Part shown: positions 54,601-64,000 of the stretch, piece after piece
How the letters are laid out: each line of letters opens with the position of its first letter
Numbering within the stretch: the first letter of the stretch is position 1
Assembly (NCBI GenBank): GCA_035771165.1
Contig: JAWNZC010000106.1
Coordinates: forward strand, 806,001 to 870,000
Length of the DNA: 64,000 nt
Reading direction: 5' to 3'
DNA from: Paragorgia papillata
Taxonomy: Eukaryota; Cnidaria; Anthozoa; Scleralcyonacea; Coralliidae
Notes under the pieces: model-generated
The model's input: the letters and a program-made list of their open reading frames with translations, nothing else
The model's database searches: none
Told to the model about the DNA's origin: nothing
Position numbers and translations under genes: made by a program

Positions 54601-57600
54601 AAAAACTGAAGTTTTTTACATGCTTGTCTGAACAAATCTTTGTTGAGACACCATTCTGTACACCGTCTAGACTTTCTGGACTCACGGTCAGCCTCAATAT
54701 TGTCTAGGCCAGGTATATGGGCAATTGTCAACCAAACATTGTTAGTAATACACCAGTCCCATATGGTTTTGGTAAGGGTGTTTAGCTGTGGTGAATGATT
54801 GGTTCCCATTTTATTAATAGTACAAGCTATTTATAGGCCTTCAGCCCAAATAATACAGCTAACTTTTCAAGATAGTTGACATGGTAGCTACTCTCCTCCA
54901 AGGTCCATACGCCCCCTGTAGCTAAATTATTAACTGCACAACCCCATCCCTGTTTTGAGGCATCTGTGCGAACTGTAATTTGTGGTTCTTGTCTGTATAA
55001 TTATTATTTGGTTGACAGCAGTATCAACCGAATCAATCCACCACTGAAGCTCACATTTAGCAAGTGGTGTTAAACACATACATGCCTCAAAATGTCCTGC
55101 ACTTTGTTTGAGGGCTTTGCTAACAGAATTAAGTACAAACCCAAGGACTTGTGTTACAAAACCTAGATTATCCATGAGTCTTATTGTGTCTATCAAATTG
55201 TTAGCACATTCATCATAATCAGTACCAATCAGAATAGAGTCATCAATATAGGGGGATGACAAATGACCTTGTTGTCTCAAAGTTGAGAAGACTGGTTTCA
55301 TAAGTTTTGTGAATTTCCTAGGGCAAAATGCTAGCCCAGTCGGGAAACATGTAAATTTGTATAAGGTCTCACTCTAAATTTTAGATATTTGTGATGTTTT
55401 TGTGAAACACGCACAGAGTAGTAGGCATCTTTTAAATCGACGGATGCCATGAAACAATTTGGTTTTATTAACTGTATAGCCGTCCAAATGGAGTCCATTT
55501 TTAAGTGTCTATATAACACATGCTTGTTTAAGCTTTTTAGATTTAATATTAATCTATGAGACCCATCTGGTTTAGGTCTGAGAAATATTGGTGAAATAAA
55601 TTCGCCTTTTTTACCTGAAGACTCAACAACGCCTTTGTCTAGCAATTTTCGTATTTCCTGTGCAAATCACAACATTTTCAGACTCAGAAAATCGATTTCC
55701 CTTTATACACGGCCGATTCTGTAACGGCAGGGAAGTAAACTCAATTTTTCCCCATAGACTGTGTTTAATACTTCTGAATCAGAAATAATTTTTCGCCACT
55801 CACCCAGTCTACATGACAACTGACCGGCTTTAAAGCAGCCTAGCTGTTCTTTGTGTGAAATAATTTGTTACAGCAGGCATAAGTGCTGTTAAATTGCTTA
55901 CCTGCAATTGATCTAAAACTGTTGTTGCATCATTTTTTGGGCGTGCTTGGACTGTTGGGCTTTCTTTGGCTGAGAGGCCGTCTTTGGAGGATTGCTTCCA
56001 TTGACGGCCCTGGGATAAAAAATGGTTCCCATTTTCCTGCCTGTTGTTGAACGTGCTTACCGAAGCCGATGTGCTTCTCGACCTTGGTTTGTCAAATCTT
56101 TCAGGAACAGTGGTTCGGCTCATCTTGTTAGAGGCACGGATATTGTTGAACCTCGATTAAAGATCATCCCCAAATAGTAATCTACTTACAGGCACATGGG
56201 AGGCATAAACTGGCGTAATCTTTATGCAAATTGGATTTAATGGCGTCGCGGCGACGCATCGACAGCTCGCACGTCGTGTGGCCCAACAGTGCCAGAGCAT
56301 CGGTGTTCATTGTCACCAGCTGGTCAACTTTCGACACATTTTTGTTTCTCATCTGAAGGAGATTTTCTGTCGATAGCGCTAGGATAGATCCAACTTTCGC
56401 TATCGATTTTTGGATCGCAGTCGGACGAAGGTCATGGTGCTTCGCCTGTTGGCTGAGCTTGTCCCAAATCTCGGCGTTTACACGCGGGACGATCAACTTT
56501 TCACAGTTTTCTGGTCTGGAGTATTTGTCCATCTTTTCTTTTTGTTTTGTAATATCAAATTAGACAATATCAGCAAGTTGCTGATTTATGTTCGCTCCAA
56601 TATCCTCCTCTTGGGCGAAATTCTTTTTACATTTCGCTTAACAAAGCGTCCTGCTCGAGTCGAGCACATGTGGCGCCTGTTGCCCCTTCTGTAGCCGAGT
56701 TGGCTAGGGGTTTGTTTGGACAGAGTATCTCGCCATCGCTATCGGCTGAGTCACCACGGCCATCGGCTGCACTTTTTTGTGTAACTCGTTTGTCATTTTT
56801 CTTTCGGTTTTTAGCAATCGTGGCCTCTGAGTCAGAGGCTTCAATTGGCGCCGATATTTTCATCGAGTGTTCCATAGTCACCAGCGAGGTTGCCATTGTG
56901 GTCAATGACTTGTTCAAGTTGTTTAAAACGCAGGAAAGCGATTCACCTTCGTCAGCGCTTGCTTCTTCGTCTTCTTCGTTTAGTAATTCCATTTCATCTT
57001 TATCTAACAATGGGAGGTTTCTCTCGTCTTGGGAATTTGTCGCTGCCATAATAAACACGACCGTTCACTCGTAAAACAACGCGGGCAACTGAACACTCGA
57101 TCTGCGCGCGCATATCTCACATGACTCCTTAGTGACGTAGTCCAATAACGAAATAGAATTCGGTTTGACTGAATTAAATTCGACCTTTGACCCAACAGAC
57201 AAAATTAAATATTTTAGGTCAACGTAAACTACAATGAAGTTCGACGCATGATTCGGCATGAAACGTTCGTCCTATAGCACGTGAATGCCTAACATGGCTT
57301 TACACGAATAATATCGGTATAATTTTACCAGTATATTGATACCGGACATTTCACATACCAAACATTCCTATGTACTGGACATTCCTTATTCAGCTGGATA
57401 TGGGCAGATACCAAATAATGATTGGAAGGCAACATGAGCAATTCTACTTATTTTGAACACTAATTAAGTTTGCCTATCTATTGATCAATCATGTGTGAAT
57501 CATCTGTTATGACCAGCAATGTGAGTAAAATACTCCAGACAGTTGGGCTTTTAAAAATATAATATTAGGGAAAGGATAAAAGTGCATACGTATTTTTTAC

Positions 57601-60600
57601 TTGTGTTTGAAATCCTGTGCAAACAAAAGATGCGGCACCAGGCCAGATATTTTCATTATCTAGCTAGATATGCTCTATGATCCACCCCTAAAAGCTATGG
57701 TTTAGTTGGTCCAGTTTCTGTCACAAAATATTTCTGAGTGTTCACATCAAAGCAACTCTATCAATATATTTACCTATGAATATTTACCTAAAGCACGAAG
57801 AGAATATTATACTGATTTTATTAACGATAACGGTGACAATAAGTGCAAGCTTTTTCGTGCTGCGAAAAGTTTGCTTAACACAAATAGTGAGATTTGTTTT
57901 CCGAACCCACCCGACAACAGTGTGCTCTCGAATGATATTGGCACATTTTTCGTCAGCAAGATTGTGAGAATCAGAGCTGAAGTTGATGCTATGGTTCTTG
58001 ACTCACGGTCAAATAATCTAGTGCCCGATGACATCCAGTTTGTATCACAGAGAGGAGGTGCTTTGACTTGCTTTCAGAAGCTTAGTCAGGAAGAAGTGCA
58101 AAAATTAGTTATGAAATCAGCTAAGAAGTACTGTTCTCTTGACCCAATGCCAACGCCACTGGTGATGGATTGCCTGATACGTTACTACCAGTAATTACCT
58201 ATCTTATCAATTCCTCTTTGGCTAATGGTTACTTCCCTGTGAATTGGAAAGAAGCATTGGTGAGGCCACTTCTTAAGAGAGCAGGACTTGAAACTGTATT
58301 TAATAACTTACGTCCAATTAGCAATCGACAGTTCATTTCAAAACTAGCAGAACGAGCTGTATATGAGCAGACATACGATCACTTAATTTTGAATGATTTA
58401 TTTCCAGAATTTCAGTCGGCTTACAGGAAGGGACATAGTACAGAGACAGCACTTTTGAAAGTGCATAGTGATATTCTCCTTAGCATGGACCGCCAACAGG
58501 TGACTCTACTTGTATTGTTAGACCTTAGTGCGGCATTTGACACAATCGACCATGCAACCCTTCTCCGCCGATTAGAAACATCATTTGGAATTGAAGGAAA
58601 GGCCCTTGAATGGTTCTTGTCGTATTTATCCAACCGATCACAGAGGGTAGCATTTGGTGATGGTCTTTCAGATAGATTGCATCTCCCATGTGGTGTACCT
58701 CAAGATTCCTGTCTCGGACCCTTACTTTTCACCATGTATGCTAGCAAGTTGTTTCAGGTTATTAAAGAGCACTTGCCATCTGCGCATGTGTATGCAGACG
58801 ATAGTCAACTTTATATGTCATTCAAGCCGGACAGTAAAGAATGTGAGACTGGATGTGTATCTGCAATGGAAACGTGTATAATGGCTATCCGAGCCTGGAT
58901 GATTGAAGATAAAATGAAGTTGAATGATGATAAGACGGAATTCTTAATCATAGGATCTAGACAACAACTCGAGAAGGTTCGCGTTGATATGCTGTCTGTC
59001 GGAAACATTGACATTCTTCCTGTTTCAAATGCCAAGAACTTAGGAACAATCATTGATAGTAACACGAGTTTAATTCCACATATTAATCAAATAGCTAAAG
59101 CTGCATTTTATCAACTTCATAACATAAGGAGAATTCGCAAATACCTCTCGTTAGATGCAACCAAGGTTTTAGTTCACGCTTTTGTTACAAGTAGGATTGA
59201 CTATTGTAATAGTCTCCTTTATGGGTTACCTGCTAAGTCGCTAAGTAAGTTACAGCGGGTCCAGAATGCATCGGCAAGGTTAATAACAAATACACCTAAG
59301 TTTTCTCATATCACTCCTGTGCTGTATTCACTCCACTGGTTGCCAGTTAAACAATGAGTACATTTCAAGCTACTAATTCTGACTTTTAAAGCTATGTATG
59401 GTCTTGCGCCTACTTATATATGCAAGCAAATTCAAGTAATGAAGCCGAGTTCGTATTCTTTACGCAGAAATAAGGATATTCTGCTTACGGTTTCCCATAC
59501 GAAAACCAAAAAGACCTTTGGTGATAGGGCCTTTGCTGTGGCAGCGCCTAAACTTTTTAACGACCTTCCACGAGAAATCAGACATGAGACGAATTTTAAT
59601 AAATTTAGGGCGTTACTTAAGACATTCTTGTTTAGGATCGCTTATGCCTAATTTTGTCTAGTAACATTGATTTTATACACTGTATATATATTTATTTATT
59701 TAATTATTTTTTTTTTTAATTTTTTTTTTAGTATACTAAATTCGTAGTAATTTATTCCTGTAATATAGGTTATTTATTTTGTAACGCGCATTTGATCATA
59801 TTTGAATGTTAATTTGCGCGCTATAAGTATTAAATTATTATTAATTATTATTATGAAATGGCCATACTTGATGCATCGCTTTGCAGTTCTGATTTGAACA
59901 AATTTTGACATTAATTTTCACAGGGTGAAAAGGGTTGCCATTTGACAAGAGGTAACACTTTCCATTACTCCCTGGGTGTGATCTTGCTTTTCCAAGAGAG
60001 CTCCCACACAAGCGACAAAATGTTTTTTCAGGCTCATACACTTCTGGCCAAGCCCTCTGGAAATAAGAAAATGACAACAACAACATATTAAATACATTTC
60101 AAATGCATGCTTGTGTGACGTTATAAATTAGTGTAAATATGTCAAGCTTGTATCACAAATTCTTTGGTCTGATTGGCTCTTTAAAGTGTCACTGAGACGA
60201 AATTTTTACCCCTACTTTTTTCTCTATGAGCCTAAAAAGTGCATAAAAAAGTGCATGTATCGAAGACTTACCAAACGAAGTTTCATGCTGATATTCGGAA
60301 AAGTAAAGCAGATATTGACGAAAGAAATACGCAAATTCGCGGCCGCCATTAAAATGGACGTGTTTATTCGAGACTGGGTCTAGGATGTCTGTGACGTCAG
60401 AGTCTCAACCCAACAAACCACCTTGTGTGATAGTAAACAAGCGTGGCTTGGAAGAATCGCTCATTAAAATTAAATTATTCCATCATGCCATCATCACGCT
60501 TTGTTGTACAAGATTGCAGCAATCAATCTGATATTAAAGCAGGAATATCCTTGCATAAGAGTCCAATTGACCAAATTGCGAAGAGAGTTTGGATTAAATT

Positions 60601-63332
60601 TGTCCAAACGAACCAATTTTAAAGTGTCACTGAGACGAAATTTTCACCTCTCATTTTTATTTCATCATTGTGAAGTATACCCACCCACAACCTACTGTAC
60701 GAAGTTTTAACTTGAAATTCAAAAAAGAGGCGCTGTTATTGCGAGTATAGAAATCTTAAATTTGACGTGATAGCCTTAATGCTGTATACAAGACGTTGTC
60801 AGTGAATGAAAAATAAAATATTCTATCAACGCACACAGTTATACAGGATTCTAGTAATGAATGAGATTATTCTGCAGGCCCGGATTGCACAGCATATAAG
60901 CCCAATTGACAAATCATACGAGCAAACTGGGTTTAATACACACAATTTAAACCAGATGATTCATAGTTTGTTTCAATCAATTTTCCATGAGGATTTTTAG
61001 AGCGACCTAATTACTACAAACAAGAGTTTTTCAGCGCGGTAATGTGCCTATTATTTGAAAGACTAACAAAAATTTGGAGGCAGAGCAGTCTCGAACTCCA
61101 AGGAAGTGAACAGCGAGAAAATAAGCGAATATTTCTTGTCCCCTGTTCTTATATACCATACCATGGTAATCATAGTTTCACTATACTTTTATTTAAGATT
61201 ATAAAATATATCATGTAAGTTTACAGCAAATGACAACGAAGGTTGCATTTGATGTATTGTATTTGTATATATAACATACATGTATATACTAGCAATTCAT
61301 TTAGTATTTTGAAACTTAAAGAAAATGCTATTAGATGTTACAAAATAAATAGCATAACTAACTCAATAAATATACAGTCTGATTTGCAAAGCAACAAAGC
61401 GTAAATACTAATCTAAATATTTTAGGGTATCAAATGTATCAGGCATCAAATACAAGCTAGAGCCACATTACATATACATACATATTTTTATACACATTCA
61501 TACAAACATAAAGATAGTGTCTCTAGCCGACTAATACTGTCTTTCCCAAGAATAAACCACAACGTCAGAATTGAAATGTTGCTATATTGAAAATGTATTG
61601 TACTTTTCTTCGGCAATATCTTGTTCGTATTGCGCGATTATCAATCTCGTCAGCCGAAGCAATACAATCATCGTCCTGGCAAATTCCGAAACCAGATTCG
61701 TCCAAATGGGCTACCATATACTCCAAACATATAACGGATGATTCCGTTTCAATCCATAGCCAGAAGAACAACTAAATGATGATGAATTCGACATTTTTGT
61801 TGTCAAATTATATGCGCTCTCGTTGTTTCTTCCTTAGTCACGCAAGTTTGGGTTAAGACTATGACGTCACAACACTTCTCAGGTATCAATATTTACAGTG
61901 ACGAAAATTTTAATGGTGGACACAATTTTCAGCATTTCAAACGTTTATAACTTTAAACCTATTTGTTTATATCGGTTTAAATTTTGTACACTGGATATTT
62001 ATATCTCAATAAAGTTCGTCGAAGTTAAATTTTCGCAAAACTTTGTGGTCGATTTTTCGTCTCAGTGACACTTTAACAGGTTTTAACAATTAGATAACAA
62101 GCCTGGTTGGTCTATGGATACATAGCCAACAAAGGTGATCCCTGAAAATGATAAAGCTTAAATAATACCCAGGCACTATGCCCATGTGTGTCGAGTGGAA
62201 ATGTCACGATTATCATTTGAAACTTGTGCACTCGCACATGAAAAATCTCCACACTTACAGGTTGCTTACAGTAAATGATGAAGTGAGAAGTGTACACAAG
62301 CAAGATAGACAGCTGACTATGAGATTTAACAGAATTACAGGCAGGGTTGAAATCCCATTCCCTTTCTTCTTCATAACAAAGTTCAGGTGCCACACTTCTA
62401 GCCACAGCAAAATTATATCAAAAATTATATTTGGGAATTTTCAGAACGCAGGTGGTCATGTTTTGTACATGCACAAATTTTCAAGAGATGACAAGTCAGC
62501 AGCCACTATTGTTCACATGCATGAATTCATTAGAGAATTGGGCATGTTTGAAAAGCTTTATGCTTAAATTTTATTAAAATATTTGTTGACAAACATAGTC
62601 TTGGAAAAGTAACCAGCTACATGATGCATCAGAGCTTAGTTGGCTTATAATAAAAGCCCTGATACAGTACTTTAATGCTTTTTCTTTAGCAATGAAAACA
62701 CTAAAATGTGTGTTACATTATCACGTTTAATGTGGTTGCTGCATCCAACTGCCTTGACAATCTTAATATCTCTGGAGGAATGACATATGGCAGTACCCTG
62801 CTGATGTTTGCCTTAATTGAAGACAAATGTCCAATACTTGGTCCACTGCAATGTCTAGAAATTGCCTCACCAGAGGATGATGGTGATTTTCCACTTTCTT
62901 GTTCTGATGTGTTGCTATCAGCAGCATGATGCTTATCTATGATCTCTCTGGTAATAATGCTCTTTTCACCAGCCTGAACATTTCTTTTGACTAATTCGAT
63001 GTGTTCACATTTAAAATTTGAAACTTTTTCATTGAGACTGGCAATAGTAATAGCTCTTTTTTCCTTGCATCTCTCATGATGGCACAACTTGTCATCTTCA
63101 TCAAAAACAACAAGGCATCTGTCACCTCTAGTGCTTGTTTTTACTGAGAAAAGGTTCTTCCCCAAATAAACACAATCTGATGGTCTCGTTTTGCTTTTTT
63201 CTCTTTTGGAACATAATGTCCACCAATCTCAAACCCGCACTCTGGGAAATTCTTTGGCTTCCAAAAGTTACTATAAATATATGGACATCCCAGGCACTTT
63301 CTACCACTTTGTTTTACACCTTTTGGTTGCAT
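48668..63332 (-). CDS. HMGXB3-like / KDZ-transposase-type protein, at least eight exons, two frameshifts
   Basis: Minus-strand exons in order: 62725-63332 (RKCLGCPYIYSNFWKPKNFP; RGDRCLVVFDEDDKLC), 59856-60056 (FCRLCGSSLGKARSHPG; NQNCKAMHQVWPF), about 52880-53182 (LFNICEKMLVSLDILLEW), 51155-51331 (NGFYCFEVTTEQ; GVCGTIGQFYLGDGNQKN), 50269-50506, 49770-49867, 49535-49660 (GHTGGFYHLVCRHG) and 48668-49351 (FICDTPCALARHIDLRCPDV; GDGFHAKSDPHKSPLCAFHD; TSYQESENHRKN; TGA). Phases match through the last five exons; the 51155, 49770 and 62725 donors are weak. One-base shifts occur near 63160 and 53045. Motif order resembles HMG-domain-containing protein 3-like proteins with a KDZ-transposase-like core, as I recall them. 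No HMG box seen. Either a domesticated transposase gene or an old element copy. Introns hold four transposons. Confidence 0.6.
51396..51761 (+). mobile_element. LINE fragment, first piece (RT C-terminal region)
   Basis: Encodes DNLMIGDSTVSVSNTVRNLG, then LIHAFVTTHLDYCKAFLYGL and LQMVQNAAARLIFG, the region just after the RT domain of CR1/L2-like LINEs. It is homologous to 59020-59340. The fragment is 5' truncated, in an intron of the minus-strand gene, and cut by a fold-back element. Confidence 0.75.
51762..52429. mobile_element. Fold-back element inserted inside the LINE fragment
   Basis: Arms of about 200 bp: TTAAGTAGCGCCTCGAGAAT, TCATCGGACATG ... TTTAATGAATTTGAAATCTG on the left, and the reverse complement (CAGATTTCAAATTCATTAAA ... 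GCGCTACTTAA) at 52205-52412. LINE coding is interrupted exactly between PIKIF and FRMNLLAYKAINRLAPKY, so the order of insertion is clear. Confidence 0.85.
52430..52770 (+). mobile_element. LINE fragment, second piece (3' end)
   Basis: Continues the interrupted LINE: MNLLAYKAINRLAPKYICSL, LVDSFKRKLFRPIF in shifted frames. Ends near the TTAATTAGGAGAC tail region. Nonfunctional. Confidence 0.65.
53190..53848. other. Intron segment with CGGTAT/ATACCG inverted motifs
   Basis: 53295-53430 begins TAGGGATGTACGATTTACC with many GGTAT/ATACCG motifs, typical of ends of some hAT MITEs. 57295-57365 carries related sequence in inverse orientation (CATACCAAACATTCCTA). CATGCGTCGAACTT (53456) is repeated inverted at 57237-57250. 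The DIRS element may therefore lie inside an older terminal-inverted-repeat element. No target duplication was found. Confidence 0.4.
54245..55645 (-). pseudogene. DIRS reverse transcriptase / RNase H, broken
   Basis: RT motifs: FISPIFLRPKPDGSHRLILN, MASVDLKDAYYSVRV (first catalytic Asp) and SSPYIDDSILIGTDYDE (YIDD-type active site). RNase H: LTIAHIPGLDNIEADRESRK and LPNIDLFASHINHQVKPF, characteristic of DIRS elements. Frameshifts at about 55330, 54930-54810 and 54470 split it, and the tail frame (VLPKIQKEAPEGLVRVPKW) is out of register because a short segment was lost. Confidence 0.75.
56182..57058 (-). pseudogene. DIRS Gag-like region (two frames)
   Basis: 57058-56627: acidic then basic leader (ATNSQDERNLPLLDKDEMEL; KNRKKNDKRVTQKS). 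56532-56182: SRPENCEKLIVPRVNAEIWD and DLRPTAIQKSIAKVGSILAL, then a MRRRDAIKSNLHKDYASLC end, the conserved block of DIRS Gag proteins. 56123-55830, Gln/Ser-rich, is probably the remaining C-terminal part. Frame breaks separate the pieces. Confidence 0.65.
57690..59855 (+). mobile_element. CR1/L2-like LINE, 5'-truncated, 2.2 kb
   Basis: The element lacks its endonuclease and begins within the ORF2 linker. It ends in a short ATTATTA-type tail (59839-59855), where the HMGXB3-like exon resumes at 59856. The boundary lies right at that exon's end, so it may have destroyed the splice donor. It is the best preserved LINE here. Confidence 0.8.
57706..59651 (+). pseudogene. LINE reverse transcriptase ORF, inactivated
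   Basis: Linker 57706-58165 (FTYEYLPKARREYYTDFI; KYCSLDPMPTPLVMDCL), a one-base shift near 58170, then the RT domain: VNWKEALVRPLLKRAG, LRPISNRQFISKLAERAVYE, FQSAYRKGHSTETALLKVHS, LLDLSAAFDTIDH (A box), GVPQDSCLGPLLF (usual G is D), HVYADDSQLY (YADD active site). A stop at 59355 (probably CGA to TGA) precedes the C-terminal LTFKAMYGLAPTYICKQ and FNDLPREIRHETNF. Three lesions make it dead. Confidence 0.85.
60181..62076 (+). mobile_element. TTAA-inserting THAP-type DNA transposon with a related copy nested in it
   Basis: TTAA plus AGTGTCACTGAGACGAAA at 60181 and its reverse complement (TTTCGTCTCAGTGACACT plus TTAA) ending at 62076. The same terminus occurs again at 60619, so two related elements are stacked and share only one visible right end. 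TTAA targets plus a THAP ORF fit Kolobok-like transposons. The remainder (61565-61771, minus) has SGFGICQDDDCIASADEID and TRYCRRK, an unassigned fragment. No DDE transposase core seen. Confidence 0.7.
60485..60622 (+). pseudogene. THAP domain, truncated by the nested element
   Basis: ATG 60485: MPSSRFVVQDCSNQSDIK and GISLHKSPIDQIAKRVWIKF. Spacing is that of a THAP zinc finger N-terminus, but the first zinc Cys appears replaced (SSRF). The frame stops at 60620-60622, exactly in the TTAA where the second copy inserted; the C-x2-H half is missing. Confidence 0.65.
62178..62567 (+). CDS. Doubtful 129-codon ORF in an intron
   Basis: Open plus-strand frame (MPMCVEWKCHDYHLKLVHSH ... RFNRITGRVEIPFPFFFI). 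An antisense frame of similar length is also open, so the sequence may be an old repeat. No family recognised. Confidence 0.2.
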   Translation: MPMCVEWKCHDYHLKLVHSHMKNLHTYRLLTVNDEVRSVHKQDRQLTMRFNRITGRVEIPFPFFFITKFRCHTSSHSKIISKIIFGNFQNAGGHVLYMHKFSRDDKSAATIVHMHEFIRELGMFEKLYA

Positions 63333-64000
63333 TGCCGAGGTTAGTCTATAGACAAATTAAAATATAATTGTGATACAACTTTCCTTACAGAATCAGGAGT
63401 TAACTAATATTTATGATACTCTTACAACATCATCTATATCAGTTCTTGTTATTGAACAGTTACCTCAGTGTAACCATAACTATATTTGCATTCTTGGATT
63501 GTTGTCCCAAATATTCATACTCGCAGTTATAAATAGATATGATATGAAATATCATCGCCCTTGCAAACAATTTGTACTTTACAAACAAATGCATATAGAA
63601 TGTGCAACCCACAAATACAGTCAGTTTCATTCAAGTTCTACTACTGTCAAATAAATTGTGCAATGTGGTAAGAATTTTAATGATCATATGGAAGAACATC
63701 ATGGAAACTGGTAATACATATTGTAAAATTAATTAATTCATAAGCCTGTCATCCAATCGCAAAGCTTTTACATTTCGCGATAACAGCCTTGTAAAGCCCA
63801 ATAAACCACCAGCAATACCCACTCAGCATTCTGATACAGATCACTAGTGGTCTTAATACACAATGCTAAGTAAGCTGAAGCAAGAGCTTTTTCACCAATC
63901 AGCGTGAGCCTGATTAAAATTACTAAACCTGATTGGTTGAGCTGATAGAAACCTGTCAAATGCTCATACGGAAACGTTGAAGTTTAACATTGGTGTAGGT
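63333..64000. other. Upstream flank of the minus-strand HMGXB3-like gene
   Basis: No convincing exon seen on either strand. Short CCAATCA/TGATTGG motifs at 63895-63935 could belong to a minus-strand promoter. Confidence 0.3.

Larger units (their letters stand above)
53850..57149 (-). mobile_element. DIRS-type retroelement, internally deleted, with inverted terminal repeats
   Basis: Inverted ends: left GTTATTGGACAAGGAAACTA ... GAGTCGTGAGATATGCGCGC, right (reverse strand) GTTATTGGACTACGTCACTA ... GAGTCATGTGAGATATGCGC. A segment complementary to the outer left end (GACTCCTTAGTTTCCTTGTC, 54022-54041) lies just inside, as the internal complementary region of DIRS1-like elements does. Coding order on the minus strand is Gag-like, RT, RNase H. 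The tyrosine recombinase and methyltransferase regions are missing between RNase H and the internal complementary region (54050-54240). At 3.3 kb the copy cannot be autonomous. Confidence 0.8.

Noticed and set aside
53295..57365. A complete hAT element enclosing the DIRS copy
   Set aside because: The GGTAT-rich ends are only loosely complementary and the flanking 8-mers differ; noted as a possibility only.
57706..59651. Functional LINE
   Set aside because: Frameshift near 58170, Gly-to-Asp change in the PQGS motif, and a stop at 59355.
62112..62405. 97-codon minus-strand ORF
   Set aside because: Overlaps an equally open plus-strand frame, has no motif, and does not fit the splice phases of the surrounding minus-strand gene.

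Overview
The window is AT-rich metazoan nuclear DNA. Introns with GT/AG borders, a BEN-domain gene, OTU-like and RING-like multicopy genes, an HMGXB3/KDZ-like gene, LINE and DIRS retroelements, and hAT and TTAA-inserting transposons together suggest a marine invertebrate. A cnidarian (anthozoan) is my best guess, from general familiarity with such repeat content and not from any search. No rRNA, tRNA, operon or CRISPR array was seen.

Layout. 0-1.7 kb: the 3' part of a multicopy RING-like/cysteine-peptidase-like gene carrying two frameshifts. 4-22 kb: a dense field of inverted repeats. It includes a 1.5 kb x 2 near-perfect palindrome (16781-19784) and an older one (3995-10991). These carry small genes for two zinc-binding-type proteins: an 'HPSQ' Cys/His protein and a C2H2 protein. 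A complete hAT transposon with a perfect 8-bp target duplication (8612-10363) sits in one arm. Candidate host exons at 12.7-13.3 kb lie between the inverted repeats and may continue at 23.6-24.1 kb. 24.1-26.1 kb: a second hAT-type element. 26.8-29.3 kb: a small coiled-coil gene with consistent intron phases. 31.6-34.2 kb: a TTAA-type element start and a (TA)n/ATTGCATA microsatellite cluster. 34.6-36 kb: an OTU-protease pseudogene followed by a 5'-truncated LINE. 36-38.6 kb: dispersed repeats and a GGATCC-rich minisatellite. 38.9-41.4 kb: a four-exon BEN-domain gene on the minus strand, the cleanest gene here. 41.9-47 kb: a compact, very AT-rich cluster of small intronless ORFs on both strands, possibly an endogenous viral or Polinton-like fragment. 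47-48.4 kb: a MITE, a LINE endonuclease fragment and a cysteine-rich ORF. 48.7-63.3 kb: one minus-strand gene of the HMGXB3-like/KDZ type in at least eight exons. Its introns are packed with a LINE interrupted by a fold-back element, an internally deleted DIRS retroelement, a longer LINE and a THAP/TTAA transposon.

Single-base frameshifts recur in otherwise well-preserved reading frames (about 405, 1565, 53045, 58170, 63160). Either many of these genes are decaying, or the assembly carries indel errors; sequence alone cannot separate the two. Exon coordinates come from reading frames, splice consensus and phase matching by eye. Family names rest on remembered motif patterns and were not checked against any database.
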